Below are positions 23,522 to 32,960 of a DNA stretch of 64,000 nt, in pieces (the first letter of the stretch is position 1; each line of letters opens with the position of its first letter). Where the stretch lies: NCBI RefSeq assembly GCF_000720765.1, contig NZ_JODC01000003.1:310001-374000 (forward strand). Direction: 5' to 3'. The stretch is from Streptomyces sp. NRRL S-646. Lineage in GTDB: Bacteria; Actinomycetota; Actinomycetes; Streptomycetales; Streptomycetaceae. The position numbers and the translations under genes are program-made. Below the pieces are notes generated by a model, which ran no database searches, had not been told where the DNA came from, and saw only the letters and a program-made list of their open reading frames with translations.

Positions 23522-25666
23522 TCAGCCGTCCGACTTCGCACTCGCCGACGGCTTCGCCCCCTTCTTCAGGAAGCCCATGTCCTCGTAGACCGGCGTCTGG
23601 AACCCGAAGGCCCCCGCGTTCACCAGGTTCTTCGTCACGGCCATCAGTTGCGGGCGCTGGTACAGCGGGATGGAGCCCGCGGCTGCCCAGATGCGGGAGT
23701 CGGCCTTGCGGATCAGGGAGAGGTTCTCGTCGGCGTCGAGGGTGGCGGCCGCCTGGTCGAAGAGGTGGTCGACCTGGTCGGTGCCGACGCGGGTGTAGTT
23801 CTGCTCGACGTCGAGGGAGCCGTCCGCGGCCGGTACCGGCTTGGCGTAGATGGGCCGGGCGTCGGTGGCCGGGAAGGCGGAGGCGGGCCAGGAGTACAGG
23901 GCGAGGTCGAACTCCCCGGACGCGATGTGGTCCTTGAAGTAGCTCTCGTCGGAGACCTTCGTGATCCGGGTGCCGATGCCGACCCGCTGCAGCATGGCGC
24001 TGATCCGGTCGGCCACGGTCCGCAGGGCCTGCGAGCCGGGGCCAGAGGGGAGCACGAAGCGGAGAGTGAGCGGCTTGCCGTCCTTGGCCAGCAGCCCGGC
24101 GGTGGCGCCGGCCGGGGCGGCGGTGCCCTTGGGGGCGTAGGCTCCGGGCGCGCCGCCCTGCACAGGCTGCCGTCCGGCGTACTGCTTGCCGTCCGCGAGG
24201 TGCGTGCCGCCGCCGTGGGCCTTCTCGTCCTTCTTGGTGTGGTCCTTGGGGTCCTTGTGGTGGCCGCTCTTGCTGTCCCCGCCGTTGTCGTCCTCGCCGA
24301 CGATGTACGTCCCGTCGTCGCCGTCCTCGGACTCGTCGGCCTTCCGGCCCTCGGCTCCGGCGGCCTTCTCACCCTTCTGCTGCTTCTTCTCCTCCTTGAC
24401 CGGACCGCCGTGCACCCACCCGGCGTCCGCGAGCAGCGCCTGCGCCTCGGCGGTGTCCTGGCCGCCGAGCGCGCCGCTGTTGTCGGCGTAGGCGGCCTGC
24501 CCGGACAGTGCGAGATGGCTGCCGACGGGCATGTCGGGCAGCCCGAGCGGCTTGAGGACGGCCTCGGCGAGCGCCTTGCGGTCGAGGGCGCGGGCGACGG
24601 CCCGGCGGACGCGCTCGTCCGCGAGGGGACCCTCGGCGCCGTTGAGGGCGAGCTGGGTGTAGACCGGCTCCAGCGACTTGCGCACCTCGAAACCGCCCAG
24701 GTCCTCGGCGTCGGCGGGCAGGGCCTTCGCGGCGGCGCGCGCGGCGCCCGGGCCCTGCAGCGGGGCGGAGCCCTTGGCCCGGCCGGCCAGGTCGATGCGC
24801 TGGGCGGCGGACGGGTCGATCTCGGCCAGGTCGATCTTCCCGTCGGCGAGCGCGGCGGGCCGCTTGTCGAGCGGTACGGCCTGCAGGTCGATCTCTGCCA
24901 GCTTGGCGGGCTGACCCCACCAGCGCGGGTTGCGGACCAGGCTGACCTGGTTGTTCTTGTGGTCGACCCCCTTCAGGGCGAAGGGACCGGCGGTGACCTT
25001 GAGCGTCCTGCGCGCCCCGTCGTTGAAGGAGTCCGGGGTCCCCATGACGTCCTTGGGGTACAGCGGCGAGAACAGCGACTGCCAGTCGGCGTACGGCCGC
25101 GCGAAGGTGACCTTGACCTCGAGGTCGCTCGCGCCGCGCTCGATCTTCTCGATGCGGTCGTAGCCGGCGTTGCGGGCGGTCCAGTACGCGGTGTCCTTGC
25201 CGGACAGGGCGCGCCACTGGGCGGCGAAGTCGGCGGCGCCGATCTCGCGGCCGTCGCTCCAGACGGCCTGCTGGGCGAGCTTGTAGAGCACGACCTGCTT
25301 GGGCTCGGTCTGGACGACCTTGGCGGACTCCAGGTAGTCGGCGTTGCGCTGCGGCCGCCCGCTGCGGTCGAGCCGGTACATGGACGGGAGGACGGCCTGC
25401 GCGACGCGGTTCGTGACCGCGTCGGCGTCCGACTGGAACGTGTTCAGGGTCTCCGGCACGTCGTCCACGGCCCAGCGCAGGGTGCCGCCGTCGGCCACCA
25501 GGTCGCGGCCGGCGGGCGCGATGTCCGGCCCGGCGAGCGGCTTGCCTGCCTCGTCCTCGGACGCGCAGCCGGCGAGCAGGGGCACCACGAGCACGCCCGC
25601 AGCGAGGAAGGCGACCGAACGCGCGACCGCACCGGGCCTGGCCCTCAGTCTCCCGTCGTGGGACAT
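23522..25666 (-). CDS. Orphan SBP_bac_5 lipoprotein with a charged linker insertion
   Basis: 714 aa, longer than the usual 500-600. Lipobox LAGC (Cys34). The binding-protein fold is seen at about 60-420 (LRWAVDDVPETLNTF, RNPRWWGQ) and resumes at about 526-714 (LTLRFVLPSG). Between them, about 422-525, is a hydrophilic insert rich in Lys, Glu, Asp, Gly and His. Start 25666 has GGAGGT 8 bases upstream. No permease or ATPase genes adjoin it, so it is an orphan binding protein. Its C-terminus has a fossil copy at 8789. Confidence 0.9.
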   Translation of the reverse strand: MSHDGRLRARPGAVARSVAFLAAGVLVVPLLAGCASEDEAGKPLAGPDIAPAGRDLVADGGTLRWAVDDVPETLNTFQSDADAVTNRVAQAVLPSMYRLDRSGRPQRNADYLESAKVVQTEPKQVVLYKLAQQAVWSDGREIGAADFAAQWRALSGKDTAYWTARNAGYDRIEKIERGASDLEVKVTFARPYADWQSLFSPLYPKDVMGTPDSFNDGARRTLKVTAGPFALKGVDHKNNQVSLVRNPRWWGQPAKLAEIDLQAVPLDKRPAALADGKIDLAEIDPSAAQRIDLAGRAKGSAPLQGPGAARAAAKALPADAEDLGGFEVRKSLEPVYTQLALNGAEGPLADERVRRAVARALDRKALAEAVLKPLGLPDMPVGSHLALSGQAAYADNSGALGGQDTAEAQALLADAGWVHGGPVKEEKKQQKGEKAAGAEGRKADESEDGDDGTYIVGEDDNGGDSKSGHHKDPKDHTKKDEKAHGGGTHLADGKQYAGRQPVQGGAPGAYAPKGTAAPAGATAGLLAKDGKPLTLRFVLPSGPGSQALRTVADRISAMLQRVGIGTRITKVSDESYFKDHIASGEFDLALYSWPASAFPATDARPIYAKPVPAADGSLDVEQNYTRVGTDQVDHLFDQAAATLDADENLSLIRKADSRIWAAAGSIPLYQRPQLMAVTKNLVNAGAFGFQTPVYEDMGFLKKGAKPSASAKSDG

Positions 25667-25998
25667 CTTCGCTACCTCCGAGGCCGCTCCAGCCGGTGAC
25701 ACGGGTGGGGGTCTGTTCACATTTGGGCGTATTTTGGAGTTGATCAGATGTACGGCCCCACTGAAGAGGAAAGGGTTCGCCCACCGGGGGCGACACGGCG
25801 ACGCAGCCGGAGAGCCCCACCCGTGTGGCCGAATGTGCGCCCCCCGCGCACACAGAGCGCTTGCAGGCGTGCACTGGAGGCGTGCAATCCGCCAATCGCT
25901 GCACATCCCTTCCCACCGGCTGGTGTGACGCGCAACACTCGCAGGCGCATGAACGTTGCCACCTGGGGCCTGACGGCCCATGGAAGTGAGGTCACGTC
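25667..25998. other. Divergent intergenic region, lipoprotein versus sdh locus
   Basis: 332 bp between oppositely transcribed genes, so it must hold two promoters. An AT-richer block lies at 25715-25760. No convincing -35/-10 pair or operator palindrome was recognised. Confidence 0.5.
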
Positions 25999-26289
25999 AT
26001 GTCCGTGCAAGACGACCTGACGACAATGCAGCGCTGCCTGGACGACCTGTCCCGGTCCGTGGGCCGCCTGGAGAAGCAGCTGGGCAGTGGCGGGCTGGAC
26101 ATGCGCCGCGTCCGCGCCGACGCCGATCACCTGCGGGAGAGCCTCGCGCTCCTGCGCGAGGCGGCGTCGAGTCCGAGCGCACCGCGCAAGCCGGAACTCG
26201 TCACCATCCCCGACACCCCGTACGACCCCTCGCTGTGGATCGACACGGACGACGAAGGACTCGGCGCCCGCGACCGCCACGCCCCCTGA
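25999..26289 (+). CDS. Small coiled-coil protein upstream of sdhCAB
   Basis: 96 aa, soluble and acidic, with a helical/coiled-coil pattern at about 5-55 (LDDLSRSVGRLEKQL, LRESLALLREAA) and a tail DTPYDPSLWIDTDDEGLG. It ends 19 bases before the sdhC start and may be co-transcribed. I do not recognise a named family; its position suggests a role linked to the dehydrogenase, which is inference. Confidence 0.7.
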   Translation: MSVQDDLTTMQRCLDDLSRSVGRLEKQLGSGGLDMRRVRADADHLRESLALLREAASSPSAPRKPELVTIPDTPYDPSLWIDTDDEGLGARDRHAP

Positions 26290-26308
26290 ACCCGACCGGA
26301 GTCATGAG

Positions 26309-27130
26309 TTGGCCACTGGTACGGAACCACATCTGAACAGCGGCGGTGTACGCACCGGTACGCGCGCCGCGATCGACGCCCCGCATCTGCGGACCGACCG
26401 CTGGTGGCTGGCTCCGGCCGCCACCGCGGCCGGGTTGCTGGCCTTCATCGTGTACTCGACATGGCGGGCCTTCGCGAATGCGGACTACTACTCGGCGCCG
26501 TATGTCTCCCCGTTCTACTCGCCGTGTCTGGCGGAGAACTGCAAGAACATGCCCTCGGGCCCGAACGCCGACCTCTTCGGCAGCTGGTGGGGCATCTCCC
26601 CGGCGATCATCATCCTGATCTTCCCGCTGGGCTTCCGCCTGACCTGCTACTACTACCGCAAGGCCTACTACCGGGGCTTCTGGGCCTCACCCCCGGCCTG
26701 CGCGGTGGCCGAGCCGCACAAGAAGTACTCCGGTGAGACCCGCTTCCCGCTGATCCTGCAGAACATCCACCGGTACTTCTTCTACGCGGCGATCCTGGTC
26801 GCGGGCGTGCTGACGTACGACACGGTGCTGTCCTTCCGCGACACGGACGAGAACTGGGGCCACATGGGCCTCGGGACGGTCGTCTTCCTGATCAACATCA
26901 CGCTGATCTGGATGTACACGATCTCCTGCCACTCCTGCCGGCACATCGTCGGCGGCAAGCTCAAACACTTCTCCAAGCATCCCGTGCGCTACAAGGCGTG
27001 GCAGTTCGTCGGGAAGCTGAATGCCCGTCACATGCTGCTCGCCTGGGCGTCGTTGGTGAGCGTGGCGCTCGCCGACTTCTACGTCTATCTGGTGGCGTCC
27101 GGCGCCTTCGACGATCCGCGATTCTTCTGA
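26309..27130 (+). CDS. sdhC: Succinate dehydrogenase membrane subunit, mycobacterial Sdh1 type
   Basis: 273 aa, five predicted spans (about 32-55, 92-112, 153-175, 187-206, 241-262), a single fused anchor. It carries electrons from SdhB to menaquinone. His154 and His241 are in spans suited to haem ligation. Unusual Cys/His sites: Cys73 and Cys78 in a loop (SPCLAENCK), and C207-H208-S-C210-R-H212. These recall the membrane-embedded Rieske-type cluster reported for mycobacterial Sdh1. The TTG at 26309 is chosen: it has GGAG 7 bases upstream and no ATG or GTG lies before the first span. Confidence 0.88.
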   Translation: MATGTEPHLNSGGVRTGTRAAIDAPHLRTDRWWLAPAATAAGLLAFIVYSTWRAFANADYYSAPYVSPFYSPCLAENCKNMPSGPNADLFGSWWGISPAIIILIFPLGFRLTCYYYRKAYYRGFWASPPACAVAEPHKKYSGETRFPLILQNIHRYFFYAAILVAGVLTYDTVLSFRDTDENWGHMGLGTVVFLINITLIWMYTISCHSCRHIVGGKLKHFSKHPVRYKAWQFVGKLNARHMLLAWASLVSVALADFYVYLVASGAFDDPRFF

Positions 27131-27146
27131 TGAGGGGTGCCTTCTG

Positions 27147-29090
27147 ATGTCCGTGGTCGACCGCCAGGAATGGGACGTGGTCGTGGTCGGCGCCGGGGGC
27201 GCCGGACTGCGTGCGGCCATCGAGGCGCGCGAGCGGGGTGCCCGTACGGCCGTGATCTGCAAGTCGCTGTTCGGCAAGGCGCACACGGTGATGGCCGAGG
27301 GCGGCATCGCGGCGGCGATGGCCAATGTCAACGAGCACGACAACTGGCAGGTCCACTTCCGCGACACCATGCGCGGCGGCAAGTTCCTCAACCAGTGGCG
27401 GATGGCCGAACTGCACGCCCAGGAGGCCCCGGACCGGGTCTGGGAGCTGGAGACCTGGGGCGCTCTCTTCGACCGTACGAAGTCGGGGAAGATCTCCCAG
27501 CGAAACTTCGGCGGCCACGAGTACCCGCGCCTCGCGCACGTCGGCGACCGTACGGGCCTCGAACTCATCCGCACGCTCCAGCAGAAGATCGTCTCCCTCC
27601 AGCAGGAGGACCACCGCGAGACCGGAGACTACGAGTCGCGGCTGAAGGTGTTCCAGGAGTGCACGGTCACCAGGGTCCTCAAAGAAGGCAGCCGGGTTTC
27701 CGGTGTCTTCGCCTACGAGCGCGAGAGCGGCCGTTTCTTCGTCCTGGAAGCCCCTGCCGTGGTGATCGCGACGGGCGGTATCGGCAAGTCCTTCAAGGTC
27801 ACGTCGAACTCGTGGGAGTACACCGGCGACGGGCACGCGCTCGCGCTGCTGGCCGGGGCGCCGCTGCTGAACATGGAGTTCGTGCAGTTCCATCCGACGG
27901 GCATGGTCTGGCCGCCGTCGGTGAAGGGCATCCTCGTCACGGAGTCGGTCCGCGGCGACGGCGGGGTGCTCAGGAACTCCGAGGGCAAACGTTTCATGTT
28001 CGACTACATCCCGGACGTCTTCAAGGAGAAGTACGCGGAGTCGGAGGAGGAGGGCGACCGCTGGTACGAGGACCCGGACAACAACCGGCGTCCACCGGAG
28101 CTGCTCCCCCGTGACGAGGTCGCCCGCGCGATCAACTCCGAGGTGAAGGCGGGCCGCGGCTCCCCGCACGGCGGTGTCTTCCTGGACGTGTCGACGCGTA
28201 TGCCCGCCGAGGTCATCCGGCGCCGGCTGCCGTCCATGTACCACCAGTTCAAGGAGCTGGCGGACGTCGACATCACCGCGGAGGCGATGGAGGTCGGGCC
28301 GACCTGCCACTACGTGATGGGCGGTATCGCGGTCGAGTCCGACACGGCCGCCGCGCGCGGGGTGCCCGGGCTGTTCGCGGCCGGCGAGGTGGCCGGCGGT
28401 ATGCACGGCTCCAACCGGCTCGGCGGGAACTCGCTGTCCGACCTGCTGGTGTTCGGGCGCCGGGCGGGCTGGCACGCCGCCGAGTACTCGGCGGCCCTGG
28501 CCTTCGAACGCCCCGCCGTCGACGAGGTCCAGGTCGACACTGCGGCCGCGGAGGCGCTGCGCCCCTTCTCCGCCGAGGGCCCCGCGCCCGGCGCGGACGA
28601 CGGCCGCCCGCCGGAGAACCCGTACACCCTGCACCAGGAACTCCAGCAGACCATGAACGACCTCGTCGGCATCATCCGCCGCGAGGGCGAGATGGAGCAG
28701 GCGCTGGAGAAGCTGGCGGACCTTCGGGTACGGGCCCGCCGGGCCGGTGTCGAGGGGCACCGCCAGTTCAACCCCGGCTGGCATCTCGCGCTGGACCTGC
28801 GGAACATGCTGCTGGTCAGCGAGTGCGTGGCCCGGGCGGCCCTGGAGCGCTCGGAGTCCCGCGGCGGCCACACCCGCGAGGACCATCCGACGATGGACCG
28901 CAAGTGGCGCAACATCAATCTGCTGTGCCGACTGACCGACCCCACGGGCGGGTTGGCGGCCACGGACCCCGTCCGCGGTCAGATCGACCTCACCCGTGAG
29001 ACCACTGAACCCATCCGCGCGGACCTGCTCGCCCTCTTCGACAAGGAGGAGCTGGTCAAGTACCTCGCCGAAGAGGAGCTGTACGAGTGA
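27147..29090 (+). CDS. sdhA: Succinate dehydrogenase/fumarate reductase flavoprotein subunit
   Basis: 647 aa. FAD-binding GAGGAGLRAA near residue 12, KAHTVMAEGG with the His expected to carry covalent FAD, substrate-site QFHPTGM and CHYVMGGI, and NRLGGNSLSDLLVFGRRAG. It oxidises succinate to fumarate at the membrane and feeds the fumarases encoded about 30 kb away. It starts 16 bases after sdhC and overlaps sdhB by 4 bases. Confidence 0.96.
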   Translation: MSVVDRQEWDVVVVGAGGAGLRAAIEARERGARTAVICKSLFGKAHTVMAEGGIAAAMANVNEHDNWQVHFRDTMRGGKFLNQWRMAELHAQEAPDRVWELETWGALFDRTKSGKISQRNFGGHEYPRLAHVGDRTGLELIRTLQQKIVSLQQEDHRETGDYESRLKVFQECTVTRVLKEGSRVSGVFAYERESGRFFVLEAPAVVIATGGIGKSFKVTSNSWEYTGDGHALALLAGAPLLNMEFVQFHPTGMVWPPSVKGILVTESVRGDGGVLRNSEGKRFMFDYIPDVFKEKYAESEEEGDRWYEDPDNNRRPPELLPRDEVARAINSEVKAGRGSPHGGVFLDVSTRMPAEVIRRRLPSMYHQFKELADVDITAEAMEVGPTCHYVMGGIAVESDTAAARGVPGLFAAGEVAGGMHGSNRLGGNSLSDLLVFGRRAGWHAAEYSAALAFERPAVDEVQVDTAAAEALRPFSAEGPAPGADDGRPPENPYTLHQELQQTMNDLVGIIRREGEMEQALEKLADLRVRARRAGVEGHRQFNPGWHLALDLRNMLLVSECVARAALERSESRGGHTREDHPTMDRKWRNINLLCRLTDPTGGLAATDPVRGQIDLTRETTEPIRADLLALFDKEELVKYLAEEELYE

Positions 29091-29857
29091 GCAGCTACGA
29101 GGCCCGCTTCAAGGTCTGGCGGGGCGACGTCAAGGGCGGCGGCCTGGAGGACTTCAAGGTCGAGGTCAACGAGGGCGAGGTGGTACTGGACATCATCCAC
29201 CGCCTCCAGTCCACCCAGGCCCCTGACCTGGCGGTCCGCTGGAACTGCAAGGCGGGCAAGTGCGGTTCGTGCTCCGCCGAGATCAACGGTCGGCCGCGGC
29301 TGATGTGCATGACGCGGATGTCCGTGTTCACGCAGGAGGAGACGATCACCGTCACGCCCTTGCGTGCCTTCCCGGTCGTACGGGATCTCGTCACGGACGT
29401 CGGCTTCAACTACACCAAGGCGCGCGAGGTCCCCGCGTTCGTGCCGCCGGAGGGTGTGGGGCCCGGCGAGTACCGGATGATGCAGGAGGACGTGGACCGC
29501 TCGCAGGAGTTCCGCAAGTGCATCGAGTGCTTCCTGTGCCAGGACACCTGCCATGTCGTCCGTGACCACGAGGAGAACAAGACGGCGTTCGCCGGTCCCC
29601 GCTTCCTGATGCGGGTGGCGGAGCTGGACATGCATCCGCTGGACGCGGCCGCCGAGGGCGGACTCGACCGCAAGAAGACCGCCCAGGACGAACACGGCCT
29701 CGGCTACTGCAACATCACCAAGTGCTGCACGGAGGTCTGCCCCGAGGGCATCAAGATCACGGACAATGCGCTGATTCCCTTGAAGGAACGGGCGGTCGAC
29801 CGCAAGTACGACCCGCTGGTGTGGCTGGGGTCGAAGATCAGGCGCCGGTCTTCCTAG
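29087..29857 (+). CDS. sdhB: Succinate dehydrogenase iron-sulfur subunit
   Basis: 256 aa. [2Fe-2S] site CKAGKCGSC with a distal Cys in RLMCM, then CIECFLCQDTC and CNITKCCTEVCPEG for the [4Fe-4S] and [3Fe-4S] clusters. It relays electrons from the flavin to SdhC. GTG start in a GTGA overlap with sdhA. A small GGCCGC/GCGGCC hairpin lies at its stop (29857-29874). Confidence 0.95.
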   Translation: MSSYEARFKVWRGDVKGGGLEDFKVEVNEGEVVLDIIHRLQSTQAPDLAVRWNCKAGKCGSCSAEINGRPRLMCMTRMSVFTQEETITVTPLRAFPVVRDLVTDVGFNYTKAREVPAFVPPEGVGPGEYRMMQEDVDRSQEFRKCIECFLCQDTCHVVRDHEENKTAFAGPRFLMRVAELDMHPLDAAAEGGLDRKKTAQDEHGLGYCNITKCCTEVCPEGIKITDNALIPLKERAVDRKYDPLVWLGSKIRRRSS

Positions 29858-29878
29858 GCCGCGGGAGGGCGGCCGGGT

Positions 29879-31183
29879 TCAGTGCACCCAGCCGTCCCGG
29901 TACGCCCTCCAGTCCGCCTCCGTGGCCGCGAAGTCGACGTAGAGCGCGACGCCGAAGCGGGAGCGGTCCGCGTCCGTGCGGGACAGGCCCAGGCGGACGC
30001 CGCGGACGGCGGCCGGGACGGTCTCGGCATGGTTCCAGTGGCCGAACCGGTTCTCGTGGTAGAAGGGCAGGCCCATCAGCAGGTCGGTGGAGGGCGGGGT
30101 GACCTCCAGGGCGAGCGAGGTCTGCTGGGCGACATAGCCGCCGTACAGGCTCTGGAGCGGTTGCATGGTGTCGTACGACATCACGGCGATCTGGTCGACC
30201 CGGCGCGCGACCTGGCCGAAGAACCGCTGCGACCACCACTTCGGGTGTCCGGCGACCGTGCCCCAGAAGGCATGGAAGCCGGGCAGCGGGTCGATCTGGT
30301 GCGCGGCGACGGACAGCAGGGCGTGGTGCGCGCGGGTCACGGAGCGGAGCGAGTCGAGGAGGGTGAGGTAGTCGCGGTCGCCGGAGTGGAGGGGCTCGAG
30401 GTCGAAGTGGACGCCGTCGAAGCCGGCCGCCAGGATCTCGCGGGTGGAGGCGACGACGGCCGCGCGGGTCGCCGGCCGCTCCAGGCGCATCCCCGTCGGG
30501 CCCTCGGTCGCGAGTACGTCGCCCAGCCAGGCCTGGACGCGTAGCCGCGGCGCTCGGCCGTGCAGGGTTCTTGTGAGCCAACTTGCTTTGGAGTACGCGG
30601 ACTTGGGGAGGGTGCCGTTGTGTTCCAGGGGGCCTGCGTGGACGTACAGGTCGCGGATGCCGGTGCCTTCCAGGCGGTGGGCGAGTGCGTTGACGTCGGC
30701 CTCGGTCTTGCGGCCGTCGACCCAGGCGTGGCCCAGCCAGATGGCGTCGCGGTTTCTGGTGTACGTGCCCTCCTTGGGGTCGCCGGTGTAGTTCAGGCGG
30801 AGGGCGGATTCGGCGGCCAGGAGGGGGACGAGGAGGGCCAGGACCAGGGCGAGGGTGAGGCGTCGCCAGCGGCGGCGGGGTGGCTGCTTGGTCGTCTCGG
30901 CTTCGCCATCGGCTTTTTCGTTCCCACCCGGACCACCCGTACTACTTTCGTCGTCGGGTGCGGGTGGCCCCGGTGGGAGGTTCTCGCCGTCGGCGGCTGC
31001 GGGGGTGTGCGTGGTCGTGGGCGGCTCTTCCACGGTGGTTCTCTGCGCCCCGTCGGCCCCGGAAGTCGCCGCGGCTGCGTCGTCGGCCCTCGATCTCGGC
31101 TCGTCCGTCCCGCTGTCCTCGCGGGACCCCGCCGCCCCTTTCGCAGCCCCTGCCTCTTCCCCCGTGCGATCCGTCTGCTCCAT
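29879..31183 (-). CDS. Membrane-anchored GH18-like TIM-barrel protein
   Basis: 434 aa. A Pro/Glu/Thr-rich cytoplasmic N-terminus of about 105 residues, a single span at about 110-130 after PPRRRWRRL, and an external domain of about 300 residues. AGFDGVHFDLEPL matches the GH18 catalytic strand (DGxxxDxE, here with Glu as acid), and VMSYD is another GH18 strand. The substrate is probably a cell-wall or chitin-like glycan, but a binding-only role is possible. Start 31183 has a GGGGGAG site; longer frames upstream lack support. Confidence 0.75.
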   Translation of the reverse strand: MEQTDRTGEEAGAAKGAAGSREDSGTDEPRSRADDAAAATSGADGAQRTTVEEPPTTTHTPAAADGENLPPGPPAPDDESSTGGPGGNEKADGEAETTKQPPRRRWRRLTLALVLALLVPLLAAESALRLNYTGDPKEGTYTRNRDAIWLGHAWVDGRKTEADVNALAHRLEGTGIRDLYVHAGPLEHNGTLPKSAYSKASWLTRTLHGRAPRLRVQAWLGDVLATEGPTGMRLERPATRAAVVASTREILAAGFDGVHFDLEPLHSGDRDYLTLLDSLRSVTRAHHALLSVAAHQIDPLPGFHAFWGTVAGHPKWWSQRFFGQVARRVDQIAVMSYDTMQPLQSLYGGYVAQQTSLALEVTPPSTDLLMGLPFYHENRFGHWNHAETVPAAVRGVRLGLSRTDADRSRFGVALYVDFAATEADWRAYRDGWVH

Positions 31184-31309
31184 CCCCGCTCCCCCTCGTC
31201 GATCCCGTCCCGACCCCACCCGTGTGCACCGGCATTCGCCCGCCACAGCTCCCCCACCCCTGACCCACCCCGGTCGCGCGGCCGCATTCCTGCTCATACG
31301 CTCCAAAAT

Positions 31310-32908
31310 GTGACGTCATCCTTGATCCGGGGCCGGCCGCGGCGCGCCACCGCTCACATATCCGTGCGGGTGCTGCACACCGTGGTGGGCGGGCTGGCCG
31401 CGGTGGTGTGGCTGGTGTTGCCGTGGATGACGATCAGCAGTGACGTGCCGGTTCCGGCCGCCCCTACGCATCCGGCCGCCGCGAGCGCCGCCGCGCCGGA
31501 GCAGGACGGGACGTCGGTCGCCGACCTGGTGCTGCCGCTCGTTGCGGTGGGCGCGGTGGTCGTGGTCGCGGGGTACGGGTATGTGCGGCGCACACGGCGC
31601 GCCCGCACACGTACGACGCCCGGTGGTGCGGCCCCCGCCGGGCCCGCCGCATCGCCGCTGTCCGAACTCGACCACCAGGTAAGGGCCTTGCTGGTCGAGT
31701 CCGACGACTGGGTGCGCACCAGCCGGGAGGAACTCGGGTTCGCCGAGGCGCGGTCCGGGGCGGATTCCGTGGCGCCGTTCCTGCGGGCCGTGCGGGACGC
31801 CGAGGTCGAGCTGTCCGCCGCCTTTCGGATGCGGCAGCAGTACGACGACGGTGTCCCGGAGGACGAGACGTCCCGGCGGCATGCGCTCGCCGGGATGATC
31901 GGGCGGTGTCAGGAGGCGGGGCGGCGGCTGGACGCGGAGGCCGCGGGGTTCGACCTGCTGCGTGCGCTGGAGACGGCGGACGGTCTGGGCGAGGCGCTGG
32001 AGGTCGCCGAGGACCGGTTCCGTGCGCTGGCCGCGCGCACCGGAGGCGCCGGGGCGACGCTGGCCGACCTCGGCAGGCGGTACGGGGCCGCCGCGGTCGA
32101 TGCCGTCATCGGGCATGCCGAACAGGCCAAGGACCGCCTGGTGTTCGCCACGACCCGGCTGAACCAGGCCCGCCAGGCGGCCGACATGCAGGAGGCAGCG
32201 GATGCGGCACGTCATCTGCGGGCCGCCGAGGGCGCGACAGCCCAGGCAGAGGTGTTCGTCTCCGGCATCGAGCGGCTCGCCGCCGATCTGGCCTCGGCCG
32301 CGGGACTGGTGCCGGCCGCGCTCACCGGGGCGGAGGCGGAGCTCGCGGGCGCGCGGACGGGCGCGGGGGACCTCCCCGCCGGTGAGCTGCACGCCCGCGC
32401 CGCGCACGCCGACCTCGTCCTGACGGCCGTACGAGAGGAGCTGACGGCCGGGCCGTACGACCCGCTCGGCGCCCTCCGGCTGCTCGTGCGGGGGCTTGCG
32501 CCGGTGGGTGTGGGGCGGTTCGGGGTGCTGTCGGTCGCCGCGTCGCTGGTCGCGCGGAGTGCCGTGGCCGAGGCCGACGCCTTCGTCACGACGCACCGGG
32601 GAGCCGTCGGGAGCACGGCGCGTACCCGGCTGGCGGAGGCGGAGCGGCTGCTCGCCGAGGTGCCGCCGGACCTGCTCGCCGCCGACGCCCTGGCCCGCCG
32701 GGCACGCGAACTCGCGGAACGGGACGTACGGGTGCACGGCAACCCGGTCGCCGGAGCGGCCGAACACGAGACCGGCGCCGCGGGGGCGATCGTCGGCGGG
32801 ATCCTGTTGGGCGCAGCCACACAGGACGGCCCACCGGCCGGCTTCGGCGGCCCCCGCACCCGGGCCCGGTGGGCGGCACCGGGGTCCCCGGGACAGGCCG
32901 CCGACTGA
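31310..32908 (+). CDS. Membrane protein with the helical tail of TPM-domain proteins, TPM domain absent
   Basis: About 532 aa. An N-terminal span (about 25-45), a second span (about 67-90) followed by RRTRRARTR, then a long helical domain beginning LSELDHQVRALLVESDDWVR and EELGFAEA. This arrangement is familiar from the C-terminal part of actinobacterial TPM-domain proteins, but the extracytoplasmic TPM domain is missing: only ~25 residues separate the two spans. The start is uncertain (GTG 31310, TTG 31322 or GTG 31364; none has a clear ribosome site). Confidence 0.72.
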   Translation: MTSSLIRGRPRRATAHISVRVLHTVVGGLAAVVWLVLPWMTISSDVPVPAAPTHPAAASAAAPEQDGTSVADLVLPLVAVGAVVVVAGYGYVRRTRRARTRTTPGGAAPAGPAASPLSELDHQVRALLVESDDWVRTSREELGFAEARSGADSVAPFLRAVRDAEVELSAAFRMRQQYDDGVPEDETSRRHALAGMIGRCQEAGRRLDAEAAGFDLLRALETADGLGEALEVAEDRFRALAARTGGAGATLADLGRRYGAAAVDAVIGHAEQAKDRLVFATTRLNQARQAADMQEAADAARHLRAAEGATAQAEVFVSGIERLAADLASAAGLVPAALTGAEAELAGARTGAGDLPAGELHARAAHADLVLTAVREELTAGPYDPLGALRLLVRGLAPVGVGRFGVLSVAASLVARSAVAEADAFVTTHRGAVGSTARTRLAEAERLLAEVPPDLLAADALARRARELAERDVRVHGNPVAGAAEHETGAAGAIVGGILLGAATQDGPPAGFGGPRTRARWAAPGSPGQAAD

Positions 32909-32960
32909 CTCCGCCGGACAGACCTTGAGCAGGTCGGTCGAAGACCACGGCGGTTCGACC

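Noticed and set aside
23648..25699. 683-codon plus-strand open frame opposite the orphan lipoprotein
   Set aside because: Same reasoning: antisense to a clear SBP_bac_5 lipoprotein with SD and lipobox.
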